From contig JADGAX010000010.1 in the NCBI GenBank assembly GCA_015231795.1, positions 1 to 64,000 on the forward strand: 64,000 nucleotides of DNA, read 5' to 3'. The DNA is from Alphaproteobacteria bacterium. Lineage in GTDB: Bacteria; Pseudomonadota; Alphaproteobacteria; Rhodospirillales; WMHbin7. The notes beneath the pieces were generated by a model. That model searched no databases. It was given only the letters and a program-made list of their open reading frames with translations, and had not been told where the DNA came from. Below, piece after piece: positions 45,201-54,934 of the stretch. Each line of letters starts with the position of its first letter. Position 1 is the first letter of the stretch. A program made the position numbers and the translations under genes.

Positions 45201-47303
45201 ATGATGCGTGGAGGTCAATCCGGCGCTCTGCAAAAGATCGCATCTCGCTTTATCGTGCTGATGGCGATGTTGCTGGCGGCGGGTCAAGCGCAGGCGAATT
45301 TCGGAGCGTTCGAGAAAGATGTGCCGCTGGCCGAGGTGTTTCCCGGCGCGGATTCCTTTGGACCCGAAGAAGGAACGCCGCCCGCGATCCCCGCCTTCAA
45401 GAACGGAAAGATAGCCGGATACGTCTTCGTCACCAGCGACATCGGCTATTCCGGCAAGCCCATTCGCCTTCGGGCCGCCATGGACGTCAACGGGATCATC
45501 GTCGGCGCCAAGGTGATCGAACATCACGAACCCATTCTGCTGGCGGGCATTCCCGAACAGAAACTGTTCGATTTCGCCGCCGCCTATGTCGGCAAAAGCG
45601 TGATCGAGGTTACGGCGCCGGGCGCCAAGCGACCGGCGGTTGAGATCGTCAGCGGCGCGACCGTTTCCGTGATCGTGATCGACGACGGCGTGCTGCGCAC
45701 GGCGCTGAAAATCGCCCGTAGCCGCGGTCTGGCTGGGTTCACGTCAGGCGCTTCGGGTCCTCGTGACGTCATTCGCGACGTTCCATTCTCAGCCAAGAGT
45801 TGGCAGACGCTGATCGGCGACGGTTCCGTGCGCAGGCTTGCGCTGACGCATGGCGAGGTGGACAAAGCCTTCAAGGCGATCGGTATCGGCCCCGAAGCCC
45901 ACGGAGCGGCGCACAAGCCGGACGACACATTTATCAATCTGCACATCGCCCTTGTCTCGCCCGAGATCATCGGCCGCAATGTGCTGGGATCGGCCGAGTA
46001 CGAAGCGATGCAGGCTTGGCTGGAGCCGAAGCAACCCGCCATCCTGGTTGCCGCCGAAGGGACCTATTCCTTTCGCGGCTCGGGCTATGTGCGGGGCGGC
46101 ATCTTCGACCGCATCCAGGTTATCCAGGAAGGCATATCGATCCGGCTGAACGACAAGGTCTATCGCCGCATGGGCGCCGTCGAGGCCGAGGGCGCTCCCA
46201 ACTTTCCCGAAATCGGCTTGTTCAAGTTGCCGCCAAGCGCCGAGTTCGATCCGGCCAAGCCCTGGCGCCTGGAACTGTTGGTCCAGCGCGACACGGGCGG
46301 CAAGGATCGCGCCTATACGGCATTCGCGCTCGATTACATTCCGCCGCCCGACCTGATCGAGCAGGCGCCAGCCGAAATCGAGCCGGAAGCCGATGCGCTG
46401 TGGCAGGGCATTTGGCGCAACCGTCTTGTCGATGTCGCCATTCTCAGCCTATCGCTGATCATTCTGACCCTGATCTTCTTTTTCCAGGACCTGCTAGTGA
46501 AGCGCCCGCGACTGTTCGTCCGGCTGCGCATGGCTTTCCTGGCCTTCACCACCTTGTGGATCGGCGTCTATGCAGGCGCTCAGTTGTCGGTGGTCAATGT
46601 CTTCACCTTCAGCCACGCTCTGGTCACCGGCTTTCGCTGGGATTTCTTCTTGCTGGAACCATTGATCTTCATCTTATGGTGCGCCACCGCCATCTCGCTA
46701 TTGTTCTGGGGGCGCGGCGCTTATTGCGGTTGGCTTTGTCCCTTCGGAGCCGTGCAGGAATTAATTAGTGCGGGAGCCAAACGCTTGGGCGTGCCGCAGG
46801 TGACGCTGAAGTTCGCCTGGCACGAGCGGTTGTGGGCGTTCAAATACGTGGTTTTCGTGGCGCTGATGGGCGTGTCGCTTTACTCGCTGGCCAGCGCCGA
46901 GCGACTGGCCGAAATCGAGCCGTTCAAGACCGTGTGGCTGCTGCATTTCGCGCGCGAATGGTACTGGGTTGCCTTCGCCCTAGTCGCGCTGGCGGCAGGC
47001 ATCTTCATTGAGCGCTTCTATTGCCGTTATCTGTGCCCGCTGGGCGCTGCGTTGGCCATTCCCGGGCGCATGCGCCTGTTCGAATGGCTCAAGCGCAGGC
47101 GTCAGTGCGGCTTCGAGTGTCAGAAATGCGCCAAGGAATGCATGGTTCAGTCCATTCATCCCGACGGACAGATCAACCCCAACGAATGCCTCTACTGCCT
47201 GCATTGTCAGGTCGTCTATCACGATCACGATTCTTGCACGCCGCTTTTGTTGAAGAAGCTGGGACGCAAGAAGGCGGCCGAGGCCACGCAATCAGGCGCC
47301 TGA
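45201..47303 (+). CDS. nosR: NosR: membrane flavo-iron-sulfur protein for nitrous oxide reduction
   Basis: This 700-residue protein has a signal-like N terminus, a periplasmic FMN-binding domain (about 80-175; VEIVSGATVSVIV holds the flavin-threonine motif), a further periplasmic part, and five or more membrane helices (about 410-640). The C-terminal cytoplasmic side has C-x3-C-P motifs (CGWLCPFGA, CRYLCPLGA) and two 4Fe-4S sites (CQKCAKECMVQ, CLYCLHCQVVYHD). NosR passes electrons to NosZ and is needed for its expression. The ATG at 45201 follows AGAGGAG. Confidence 0.95.
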   Translation: MMRGGQSGALQKIASRFIVLMAMLLAAGQAQANFGAFEKDVPLAEVFPGADSFGPEEGTPPAIPAFKNGKIAGYVFVTSDIGYSGKPIRLRAAMDVNGIIVGAKVIEHHEPILLAGIPEQKLFDFAAAYVGKSVIEVTAPGAKRPAVEIVSGATVSVIVIDDGVLRTALKIARSRGLAGFTSGASGPRDVIRDVPFSAKSWQTLIGDGSVRRLALTHGEVDKAFKAIGIGPEAHGAAHKPDDTFINLHIALVSPEIIGRNVLGSAEYEAMQAWLEPKQPAILVAAEGTYSFRGSGYVRGGIFDRIQVIQEGISIRLNDKVYRRMGAVEAEGAPNFPEIGLFKLPPSAEFDPAKPWRLELLVQRDTGGKDRAYTAFALDYIPPPDLIEQAPAEIEPEADALWQGIWRNRLVDVAILSLSLIILTLIFFFQDLLVKRPRLFVRLRMAFLAFTTLWIGVYAGAQLSVVNVFTFSHALVTGFRWDFFLLEPLIFILWCATAISLLFWGRGAYCGWLCPFGAVQELISAGAKRLGVPQVTLKFAWHERLWAFKYVVFVALMGVSLYSLASAERLAEIEPFKTVWLLHFAREWYWVAFALVALAAGIFIERFYCRYLCPLGAALAIPGRMRLFEWLKRRRQCGFECQKCAKECMVQSIHPDGQINPNECLYCLHCQVVYHDHDSCTPLLLKKLGRKKAAEATQSGA

Positions 47304-47316
47304 AGAGCGCCGGAAA

Positions 47317-47349
47317 ACCTGCCGGAAGGATGACGGGCCACCGGCAGGT
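47317..47349 (+). other. hairpin between nosR and nosZ
   Basis: ACCTGCCGG (47317-47325) pairs perfectly with CCGGCAGGT (47341-47349) around a 15-base loop. No T-run follows, so it is more likely an RNA processing or stability element, or partial attenuation before nosZ, than a full terminator. Confidence 0.45.
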
Positions 47350-47398
47350 CCAACAAAAATCCGTCGAAACATGAACCACATACATGAGAGGTGCTCAC

Positions 47399-49312
47399 AT
47401 GACATCGAATTCGGACAATTCAACACTTTCTCGCCGGGCCTTGTTTGGCGGCACGGCTAAGGCGGTGACCCTGGCGGGCGCCGCGGCACTTGGCGGCGGC
47501 TCGCTTATCGCAGCCGGACGCTCGGAAGCCGCAACCGGCAAGAACAGCGCCGAAGTGGCCCCGGGACAGATCGACGAATATTACGGCTTCTGGTCGGGCG
47601 GCCATTCGGGTGAGGTTCGCATCCTTGGCCTGCCGTCCATGCGCGAATTGATGCGCATTCCCGTTTTCAACATGTGCAGCGCCTCGGGCTGGGGCCGCAC
47701 CAATGAATCGCTAAAGATCCTGACCGAAGGGCTGTTGCCTGAAACCAAGGAGTTCCTTAAGAAGCAGGGCTTGAAGACCTATCAGCATGGCGATACCCAC
47801 CATCCGCGCCCGTCCTATACCGGCGGCAAGTATGATGGCCGCTATGTCTTCATCAACGACAAGGCCAACACCCGGATCGCTCGCATCCGTTTGGATGTGA
47901 TGAAGACCGACAAGATTCTTGAAATTCCCAACGCGCATTCGATTCACGGCCTGCGTCTGCAGCGCTTCCCGAAAACTGGTTATGTCTTTTGCAATGGCGA
48001 AAACCGCATTCCGATGCCCAACGACGGGTCGGTGCTGGACGATCCCGCCAAGTATGTGTCGGTCTTCACGGCGGTCGACGCCGAAAGCATGAAAGTGCAG
48101 TGGCAGGTCATGGTGTCGGGCAATCTCGACAACAATGACGCCGATTATGCGGGCAAGTACGTCGCATCCACCTGCTACAATTCGGAAGAGGCCACCACGA
48201 CGGAAGGCATGATGTCTGCCGAGCGCGACCACTTGGTGGTGTTCAACATCAAGGCCATCGAAGATGCGGTGAAGGCAGGCAAGGCCAAGACGGTCAATGG
48301 CGTTCCGGTTCTGGATGGGCGCAAGGCGGCCAAGTCGCAATTCACCCGCTACATTCCGGTCGCCAACAGCCCGCACGGCACCAACGCCACGCCGGACGGC
48401 AAATATGTGATCGCCAACGGCAAGCTGTCGCCGACCGTCACCATCTTCGAATGGAAGCGTTTCGACGATCTGTTCGCGGGCAAGATCAAGGAAGAGGAGT
48501 CCATCGTCGGAATTTTGGAAGTGGGTTTGGGGCCGCTGCACACCAACTTCGACGGTCGCGGCAACGCCTACACATCGGTCTTCCTGGACAGCCAGATCGT
48601 GAAGTGGAACATCGACGAGGCGATCCGCGCCTATAAGGGCGACAAGTCGGTCAAGCCGATCAAGCAGAAGTTGGATGTCCATTATCAGGTGGGCCATACC
48701 AACGCATCGATGGGCGAGACCAGCGAGGCGGACGGCAAGTGGCTGGTGGCCTTGTGCAAGTTCTCGAAAGACCGATTCTTGAACGTGGGTCCCTTGAAGC
48801 CGGAAAACGATCAGTTGATCGACATTTCAGGCGACGAGATGAAGCTGGTTCATGATGGCCCCACCTTTGCCGAGCCGCATGACGCCACCATCGTTCATCG
48901 CTCGAAGATCAAGCCGCGCGACAATTGGGACCGCAAGGACCCCATGTTCGCCGATGCGGTGGCCCAGGCCAAGAAGGATGGCGTCAATCTGGAACTTGAC
49001 AACAAGATTATCCGCGACGGCAAGAAAGTGCGCGTCTATATGGTCAGCACGGCTCCCAAGTTCGGCCTGGACTCGTTCAAGGTCAAACGGGGCGACGAAG
49101 TAACCGTCTATGTAACCAACGGCGACGATGTATCCGACCTGACCCACGGCTTTACCCTGGTCGGTCACAACATCGCCATGGAAGTCGCTCCGCAGGCAAC
49201 GGCGTCGGTCACCTTCACGGCTGACCGGGCCGGCGTTTGGTATTATTACTGCCAGTGGTTCTGTCACGCGCTCCATATGGAGATGCAGGGCCGGATGTTG
49301 GTGGAACCCTGA
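47399..49312 (+). CDS. nosZ: nitrous-oxide reductase (clade I, Tat-exported)
   Basis: This 637-residue periplasmic enzyme reduces N2O to N2. The twin-arginine signal is visible ([18 protein letters not shown]), marking clade I. The N-terminal beta-propeller carries CuZ histidines (for example [36 protein letters not shown]). The C-terminal cupredoxin (about 540-637) has the CuA motif [16 protein letters not shown]. All key ligands that I can check by eye are present. The ATG at 47399 follows GAGAGG. It is the catalytic core of the nos locus. Confidence 0.97.
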   Translation: MTSNSDNSTLSRRALFGGTAKAVTLAGAAALGGGSLIAAGRSEAATGKNSAEVAPGQIDEYYGFWSGGHSGEVRILGLPSMRELMRIPVFNMCSASGWGRTNESLKILTEGLLPETKEFLKKQGLKTYQHGDTHHPRPSYTGGKYDGRYVFINDKANTRIARIRLDVMKTDKILEIPNAHSIHGLRLQRFPKTGYVFCNGENRIPMPNDGSVLDDPAKYVSVFTAVDAESMKVQWQVMVSGNLDNNDADYAGKYVASTCYNSEEATTTEGMMSAERDHLVVFNIKAIEDAVKAGKAKTVNGVPVLDGRKAAKSQFTRYIPVANSPHGTNATPDGKYVIANGKLSPTVTIFEWKRFDDLFAGKIKEEESIVGILEVGLGPLHTNFDGRGNAYTSVFLDSQIVKWNIDEAIRAYKGDKSVKPIKQKLDVHYQVGHTNASMGETSEADGKWLVALCKFSKDRFLNVGPLKPENDQLIDISGDEMKLVHDGPTFAEPHDATIVHRSKIKPRDNWDRKDPMFADAVAQAKKDGVNLELDNKIIRDGKKVRVYMVSTAPKFGLDSFKVKRGDEVTVYVTNGDDVSDLTHGFTLVGHNIAMEVAPQATASVTFTADRAGVWYYYCQWFCHALHMEMQGRMLVEP

Positions 49313-49315
49313 TCG

Positions 49316-50599
49316 ATGAACCGGCGCGGACGCGTTGGCGCGGCAGTTGCGGCTCTGGTTGCCGTCCTGCTGGCGTTTGCGTCGTCCGCGCTGGCCGTCA
49401 CCGTCAAGGTGGATGCAAAACCGGGCGCCTTGGCCGCAGCTTTGGCCAAGGCGCGTTCCGGCGATGTGCTGACATTGGAGGCTGGCATCCATCAAGGCGG
49501 GTTGGTCCTGGCCAAGCCGGTCGCCTTGCAAGGATTGCCAGGCGCTGTAATTGAGGGCGGCGGCGAGGGCAGCGTGATCAGAGTCACCGTGCCCGGCGTC
49601 AGCATCCGCGACTTGACCATCCGCAAGTCGGGAATTCGTCCGGTGGACTATGATTCCGCCATCTTCGTCGAGAAGCAGGCGGGGAACTTTACGGCGGAAC
49701 GAAACTGGCTGGACGGCAATTTGTTCGGAATCGTGCTTCACGGAGCGGACAAATCCGTGGTCAAGGACAACCGCATCGACAATCGCAGCGACGTCTACGA
49801 CACGGAGCGTGGCAACGCCATCCATCTGTGGGCGGTCGATGACAGCCTGATCGAAGGCAATCGGGCCAGCGGAGGACGCGACGGTGTCTATGTCGAGGCC
49901 AGCCATGGCAATCAAATCAAGGACAACCATTTCCAGAAGGTGCGCTTTGCGATCCATTACATGTTCGCCAATCGGGGAAAAATCATCGGCAACCGGTCGA
50001 GGGGCAACCGGATCGGTTTCGCCTTGATGTATTCCAACGATCTGGAGGTCAGGGACAATGTTTCGATCGACGACGAAGAACATGGGCTGATGCTTCACAC
50101 CTCGCATCGTTCGCTGGTCGAGGGCAATCGCATCCGGGCGACGCGCGAGAAGTGCGTCTTCATCTACACGGCCACCAGCAACGTCATCCGCGCCAATCGC
50201 ATCGAGAATTGCGAGCTTGGCCTGCATTTCACCGGCGGGTCTGAAAACAGCGTCATCGCCAACAATGCCTTCGTGGACAACCGCACCCAGGTCAAATATA
50301 CGGGGACCGTCTTTTATGAATGGTCCGAGGCGGGACGCGGCAATTATTGGAGCGACAATCCGGCCTTCGACCTGGATGGCGACGGTACCGCCGACGCCGC
50401 CTACCGTCCGAATACCGTAATGGACCGGCTGGTCTGGCGCTATCCCCTGGCCAAGCTGTTGATGTCCAGCCCGGTGATGGAGGCGTTGAAGATCGCGCAA
50501 AGCCATTTTCCCGCCTTGATGCCGGGCGGCGTGATCGACAGCCATCCCCTGATGGCGCCGCCGCCCAACCTTGCCTTGGGCACGGAGTCTGGATCATGA
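49316..50599 (+). CDS. nosD: NosD: periplasmic maturation protein
   Basis: This 427-residue protein has a signal peptide (VAALVAVLLAFASSALAV) and a right-handed beta-helix made of carbohydrate-binding/CASH repeats (many N-x-I-x-x-N turns such as NRIDNRSDVYD, EGNRASGGRDGVYVE, GNRIGFALMYSND). NosD works with NosF and NosY to deliver sulfur or assemble the CuZ site in NosZ. It begins three bases after nosZ ends and overlaps nosF by four bases. Confidence 0.95.
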   Translation: MNRRGRVGAAVAALVAVLLAFASSALAVTVKVDAKPGALAAALAKARSGDVLTLEAGIHQGGLVLAKPVALQGLPGAVIEGGGEGSVIRVTVPGVSIRDLTIRKSGIRPVDYDSAIFVEKQAGNFTAERNWLDGNLFGIVLHGADKSVVKDNRIDNRSDVYDTERGNAIHLWAVDDSLIEGNRASGGRDGVYVEASHGNQIKDNHFQKVRFAIHYMFANRGKIIGNRSRGNRIGFALMYSNDLEVRDNVSIDDEEHGLMLHTSHRSLVEGNRIRATREKCVFIYTATSNVIRANRIENCELGLHFTGGSENSVIANNAFVDNRTQVKYTGTVFYEWSEAGRGNYWSDNPAFDLDGDGTADAAYRPNTVMDRLVWRYPLAKLLMSSPVMEALKIAQSHFPALMPGGVIDSHPLMAPPPNLALGTESGS

Positions 50600-51504
50600 A
50601 CGCCATCGTCATCGACCATGTCGGCAAGACCTATGGCGCGCAAGCCGCGCTGGCCGATGTTTCCTTCGGCCTGCAAGAGGGTGCGCTGCTGGCCCTGCTT
50701 GGCCATAATGGTGCTGGAAAGACCACGCTGATGAAGCTGATGCTGGGGCTGATTCGTCCCACGTCGGGGCGCGTCGAGGTTCTGGGCTGCGATCCGGCGG
50801 GAGCTGCGCTGGAATTCAGACGCCATCTTGGCTTCCTGCCCGAGAATGTCGCTTTCCACGACGAAATGACGGGCCGCGACACTTTGAAATTTCTGGCGCG
50901 CTTGAAAGGCGTGCCTTCCAATTCATGCGCCGCCCTGCTCGAGCGCGTGGGCTTGGCCCCTGCTGCGGATCGGCGGGTGAAAACCTATTCCAAGGGCATG
51001 CGCCAGCGGCTTGGCTTGGCGCAGGCTTTGTTAGGGCATCCGCGCATCTTGCTGTTGGATGAGCCGACGACTGGTTTGGATCCGGTTCTGCGGGCGGAAT
51101 TCTTCGACATTCTGGCCGAGTTGAGAAAAGGCGGCACGACGGTGATGTTGTCTTCGCACATTCTGACCGAATTGGAGGCCAGAACCGAGATGGTGGCGAT
51201 CATGCGCGCTGGAAGGTTGGCGGCCTGGGGCACGCTGCCCCAGCTTCGGACCCAGGCGGCCATGCCGGTTCGCATCCGCCTGTCGACGCCAGGAGCCGCA
51301 TCCCAGATCGCGGATCGCCTGGGCGGCATCAAGATCGCCCATGTCAACGACCACTCCGTTGATCTGACTTGTTTGCAAAGCGAGAAGATGGCCGTGCTGC
51401 GCCATATCGCCGGCTTAGACGCCCAGGTTCAGGATGTCGACATTCATCTGCCGACGCTTGACGACATTTATCTTCATTTCGGCCATGGCGAGGTGAGCCA
51501 ATGA
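50596..51504 (+). CDS. nosF: NosF: ABC transporter ATPase for NosZ maturation
   Basis: This 302-residue ATPase has Walker A LLGHNGAGKTTLMKLMLGL, signature YSKGMRQRLGLAQALLG, Walker B ILLLDEPTTGLDP and H-loop MLSSHILTELE. It pairs with NosY as the energy subunit of the NosDFY complex. The start at 50596 is fixed by ATGA overlap with nosD; the frame continues open upstream to 50320 but that part is antisense noise against nosD. Confidence 0.95.
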   Translation: MNAIVIDHVGKTYGAQAALADVSFGLQEGALLALLGHNGAGKTTLMKLMLGLIRPTSGRVEVLGCDPAGAALEFRRHLGFLPENVAFHDEMTGRDTLKFLARLKGVPSNSCAALLERVGLAPAADRRVKTYSKGMRQRLGLAQALLGHPRILLLDEPTTGLDPVLRAEFFDILAELRKGGTTVMLSSHILTELEARTEMVAIMRAGRLAAWGTLPQLRTQAAMPVRIRLSTPGAASQIADRLGGIKIAHVNDHSVDLTCLQSEKMAVLRHIAGLDAQVQDVDIHLPTLDDIYLHFGHGEVSQ

Positions 51505-52325
51505 ACGCCATTCTCGTCATTGCCGGAAAGGAATTGCGAGACGGCCTGCGCAACCGCTGGATCATCGGCGCCACTTTGGTTCTGGCCTCGCTGGCTTTCG
51601 CCCTTGCCTTGCTAGGCGCAGCGCCCACCGGCACGTTGGCCGTCAAGCCCCTGGCGGTCACGGTCGTCAGCCTGGCCAGCTTGTCGATTTTTCTGCTGCC
51701 GCTGATCGCCTTGCTGTTGTCCTATGATTCGGTGGTGGGCGAGATCGAGCGCGGCACCATGCTGCTGCTGCTGACCTATCCTTTGACCCATACTCAGTTT
51801 CTGCTGGGAAAAGTTCTGGGCCATAGCGCCATTCTGACCTTGGCGACCCTGGTGGGCTATGGCGGGGCCGGATTGGCGGTTGGGTTGGGGCAGGGGGGCG
51901 ATGCGCAAAGCTGGGGCGCTTTCGCCCTGTTGCTGGCGACGTCCGTGATGTTGGGCATGGCTTTCGTTTCCCTGGCGACGTTGGCCAGCCTTCTGGTGCG
52001 TGAGCGCAGCACGGCGGCGGGAATTTCGGTGGCGCTGTGGCTGCTGTTCGTCGTGGTGTTCGATCTGGCCATTCTGGGGCTGCTGGTTACGGGCAAGGAT
52101 TGGCTGGCGCCTTGGGCCTTCGGCTGGTTGCTGCTGGCAAATCCCGCCGATGTCTACCGGCTGGTCAATCTGACCGGATTCGAGAATGTCCGCATGTTTT
52201 CCGGCATGGCCGGGGCGGCGGCTGACTTGTCCTTTCCGCCGGGCGTCCTGCTGGCCGTTCTGGCCGCCTGGGTGCTGGCGCCCCTGGCGGCGGCGTTGAC
52301 GATCTTTCGGAGACGTGAGTTATGA
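51501..52325 (+). CDS. nosY: NosY: ABC transporter permease for NosZ maturation
   Basis: This 274-residue membrane protein has six hydrophobic helices and the ABC-2 pattern LLSYDSVVGEIERGTMLLLLTYPLTHTQFLLGK. It starts inside the nosF stop (ATGA) and overlaps nosL by four bases. It forms the membrane part of NosDFY. Confidence 0.94.
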   Translation: MNAILVIAGKELRDGLRNRWIIGATLVLASLAFALALLGAAPTGTLAVKPLAVTVVSLASLSIFLLPLIALLLSYDSVVGEIERGTMLLLLTYPLTHTQFLLGKVLGHSAILTLATLVGYGGAGLAVGLGQGGDAQSWGAFALLLATSVMLGMAFVSLATLASLLVRERSTAAGISVALWLLFVVVFDLAILGLLVTGKDWLAPWAFGWLLLANPADVYRLVNLTGFENVRMFSGMAGAAADLSFPPGVLLAVLAAWVLAPLAAALTIFRRREL

Positions 52326-52876
52326 AACCTGGAAAATTGATAGTCATGGCCCTGCTGGCTTTGGCTTTGTCGGCCTGCAAAGACGACAAATCGGCAGCAC
52401 TGCCCTCCCCGCAAGAACCCGGCCCCGATGCTGTGGGAACCATCTGCCGCATGGACTTGGCCGAACATACCGGACCGAAAGGTCAGGTTTTTATCAAAAG
52501 CCAGGACAAGCCTTTGTGGTTTTCGTCGGTACGCGACACGTTCACTTGGTTGTTGATCGACGAGGGAACGGGGCGGCAATTCGCCGCCATCTATGTCAAT
52601 GACATGGGCAGGTCGTCCAGTTGGGAAAAGCCCGATGCGGGCGCTTGGGTCGAAGCCAGGAAGGCGGTGTTCGTGGCGGGCAGCGACCGGGGTTCCGACA
52701 TGGGCGGCGGCGAACTTGTTCCTTTCTCCACGCGCGCCAAGGCGCAGGAATTCGCGGGCAAGCATGGCGGCGCGGTGGTAGAATTCTTGGACATCACCAG
52801 CGAATTGCTGGCCCAGACGAGCGTTGCGCCGCCCGGACCTGCCGCCACGCATGCAAGCAGAGGACACCATGAATAA
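52322..52876 (+). CDS. nosL: NosL: copper chaperone lipoprotein
   Basis: The product has 184 residues with a lipoprotein signal (LLALALSACKDD; Cys near residue 19 is lipidated). The copper-binding region typical of NosL is present around ICRMDLAEHTGPKGQVF and ARKAVFVAGSDRGSDMGGGELVPF. NosL binds Cu(I) and supplies NosZ. The C terminus is low-complexity and ends in a His pair. It overlaps the following apbE-like gene by eight bases. Confidence 0.92.
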   Translation: MKPGKLIVMALLALALSACKDDKSAALPSPQEPGPDAVGTICRMDLAEHTGPKGQVFIKSQDKPLWFSSVRDTFTWLLIDEGTGRQFAAIYVNDMGRSSSWEKPDAGAWVEARKAVFVAGSDRGSDMGGGELVPFSTRAKAQEFAGKHGGAVVEFLDITSELLAQTSVAPPGPAATHASRGHHE

Positions 52877-53849
52877 GCCAGCTCTGTCACGCAGGCGTTT
52901 CATCGCCATAACCGCCTGCGCCGCCGCCCTTCCCGGAGCGGCCAAGGCGTCGTCCGAGACCGGGCGCGTGCGCTGGCTGGGCAAGGCGCTGGGGGCCAGC
53001 GCCGAGATCGTGCTTGAACATCCCGATCAGGCCATGGCGCAGCAGGCGCTGGCCGACTCCCTTCTCGAGGTCGAGCGGCTGGAATCGATCCTAAGTTTGT
53101 ATCGCCCAGAATCGGCGATTTCCAAACTGAATCGCGACGGCCATCTTGCGTCCCCTCCGGCAGATCTGCTGCGGGTGATGGGCGAAGCCGCGAGAATTTC
53201 AAAAATCTCACAGGGCGCGTTCGACATTACCGTTCAGCCTTTGTGGAAGCTGCATGCCGACAGCCTGCGCCGCATCGGGCGTCCGCCCTCCTTGGCGGAG
53301 ATCGAAGTCGCCAGGGGGTTGGTGGATTGGCGCGCCGTGACGATTTCTCCCGAACGGATCGAATTCGCAAAGCCGGGCATGGCGGCAACCCTGAACGGCA
53401 TCGGACAAGGCTACGCCACCGACCGCGTGTCCGAATTGCTGAAGCGCAAAGGGTTCGACCATGTGATGGTCGATTTGGGAGAACCGCGCGTGCTGGGGCC
53501 GCGCGCCGACGGATCGTCCTGGCCGGTCGCCATCCGCGATCCCATGCTGCGCGGCATCGCCCTGCATCGCCTGACCATTGCCGATGGCGCCATGGCCACC
53601 ACCGAGGCGTTGGGATCGTCTTTTCCGGGATTTGGCCGCTATGGCCATCTGATCGAGCCAACCAGCGGCCAGCCCGCCCTGACCGTGCCCAGCGTGACGG
53701 TACTTGCCCCATCGGCCAGCTTGGCCGACGGATTGTCCACCGCCATCGCCGTGGCGGGCGCCGACAAGGCCGCCGCCATTCTCAAAGAGGCAGGCGTCGG
53801 CAAGGCCATCCTGGTCTCGCCCGACAGCAAGCTGACCTTTGTCGGCTAG
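52869..53849 (+). CDS. nosX: NosX/ApbE family FAD:protein FMN transferase
   Basis: This 326-residue protein with a twin-arginine-like signal (LSRRRFIAITACAAALPGAAKA) carries ApbE motifs: SLYRPESAISKLNRDG, GAFDITVQPLWKLH, LNGIGQGYATDRVSELL, VDLGEPRVLG and the C-terminal DGLSTAIAVAGADKA. ApbE enzymes attach FMN to a threonine of target proteins; here the target is NosR. It is the last gene of nosRZDFYLX. Confidence 0.93.
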   Translation: MNKPALSRRRFIAITACAAALPGAAKASSETGRVRWLGKALGASAEIVLEHPDQAMAQQALADSLLEVERLESILSLYRPESAISKLNRDGHLASPPADLLRVMGEAARISKISQGAFDITVQPLWKLHADSLRRIGRPPSLAEIEVARGLVDWRAVTISPERIEFAKPGMAATLNGIGQGYATDRVSELLKRKGFDHVMVDLGEPRVLGPRADGSSWPVAIRDPMLRGIALHRLTIADGAMATTEALGSSFPGFGRYGHLIEPTSGQPALTVPSVTVLAPSASLADGLSTAIAVAGADKAAAILKEAGVGKAILVSPDSKLTFVG

Positions 53850-54127
53850 GCGTTTGATTCGACCCTGATGCAGATCGGCACACAACTCTCAAGCCCGGCG
53901 GCAACTGCTACCGTTTCCGTTTCCGCAAAAACGTCAAAGTTCCTGCTTCGATCAAGATAGCTAAAGACGGACGCGTGCAGACTTTCCATCTTATTTTTTC
54001 TGTATGTCATCCTTGACGGACTTCACGCCAGAAACGCCTCTGGCAATACTGACCGCCTTTGCCGGAAATCGGCTCCGGTTTCAGACGAGCCACTCGTTTG
54101 CAGCGCGAATGTTCGTGTACCCAAGAA
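53850..54127. other. non-coding gap after the nos cluster
   Basis: About 280 bases lie between nosX and the terminator of the collagen-like gene. A short inverted pair GCCAGA/TCTGGC around 54030 is seen with no T-run. No open frame with coding character, RNA gene or repeat was recognised. Confidence 0.5.
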
Positions 54128-54160
54128 ATGCCCGGCATGGAGAGGCTCCATGCCGGGCAT
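54128..54160 (-). terminator. strong hairpin terminator of the collagen-like gene
   Basis: ATGCCCGGCATGGAG (54128-54142) and CTCCATGCCGGGCAT (54146-54160) form a perfect 15-bp stem with a 3-base loop. On the minus strand it is followed by a short T-rich run (ATTTCTT), and it begins 17 bases after the stop codon at 54178. Confidence 0.8.
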
Positions 54161-54177
54161 GATAAATCTACGATGGA

Positions 54178-54882
54178 TCAGCGATTGGCGCCCGGAGGAC
54201 CAGACGGACCGGGGGCACCCGGCGCTCCGGGAGATCCTGGCGTGCCCGGCGATCCTGGCGAACCCGTCTTGCCGACAGCGCCTGCCGCGCCAGCGGCCCC
54301 GCCGACTCCGGTCTCACCCGTAGCGCCAGTCTTGCCGCCCGCTCCCACTGCGCCAGTCGCCCCTGATGCGCCGGTCGCACCCGTCGCGCCGACATTTCCG
54401 GGTTTGCCGCCTGCTCCCGTTGCGCCGACCGCACCTGATGAGCCGGTCGCACCCGTTGCGCCGACATTTCCGGGTTTGCCGCCCACTCCCGTTGCGCCGA
54501 CCGCACCTGATGTGCCGGTCGCACCTGTTGCTCCAGTCGCTCCGCTAGCGCCCGCAGCGCCTGCCGCACCCGCAGCGCCATCGGAGCCAGCGGCACCGGT
54601 CGCGCCTGTGGCGCCGGTAGTGCCCGCGCTGCCAGTTGAACCTGAGCCTCCTGCACCACCCGCTCCCCCAGCCCCACCGGCACCCTTGCCGGACATGCCG
54701 GAAGAACCGGCGCCGCCCGTGCCTCCGGTGCCGCCCGTGGCCTGTGCTATAGCGTGACTAGATTCAATAAGGAGGGGCGTAATGTACATTGCCGCCATCA
54801 TCAGGCCGATGCGAAACATCCGCCGTCTGCGTCCGGCTTCGGCGCTTGCAAGGCGTACGTCGTTTGTTTGAAGGGCGTTCAT
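54178..54882 (-). CDS. collagen-like Gly-X-Y repeat surface protein
   Basis: The product has 234 residues. After a basic leader ([21 protein letters not shown]) and a signal/anchor segment ([20 protein letters not shown]), the rest (about 50-234) is Gly-rich, running as Gly-X-Y triplets such as [16 protein letters not shown] and ending [19 protein letters not shown]. It should form a collagen-like triple helix outside the cell, often used in adhesion or filament assembly. AGGAG lies six bases before the ATG. It contains a 72-bp tandem repeat. Confidence 0.85.
   Translation of the reverse strand: MNALQTNDVRLASAEAGRRRRMFRIGLMMAAMYITPLLIESSHAIAQATGGTGGTGGAGSSGMSGKGAGGAGGAGGAGGSGSTGSAGTTGATGATGAAGSDGAAGAAGAAGASGATGATGATGTSGAVGATGVGGKPGNVGATGATGSSGAVGATGAGGKPGNVGATGATGASGATGAVGAGGKTGATGETGVGGAAGAAGAVGKTGSPGSPGTPGSPGAPGAPGPSGPPGANR
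54370..54540. repeat. 72-bp tandem repeat in the collagen-like gene
   Basis: Two and a half copies of a 72-bp (24-residue) unit start at 54370, 54442 and 54514, each beginning GCCGGTCGCACC and differing at a few positions. The encoded unit includes [14 protein letters not shown]. Copy number could vary between strains. Confidence 0.75.
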
Positions 54883-54934
54883 TGGTTGCTCCTGTAGCGT
54901 TGTTAAAATTTATCGGATGGGCTAAGGGATCGAC

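Noticed and set aside
48827-50545. 572-codon minus-strand frame opposite nosZ and nosD
   Set aside because: It spans two well-identified genes and encodes no recognisable domain.
54370-54540. Repeats as a possible CRISPR array
   Set aside because: The 72-bp period is in frame and encodes Gly-X-Y protein; there are no spacers.
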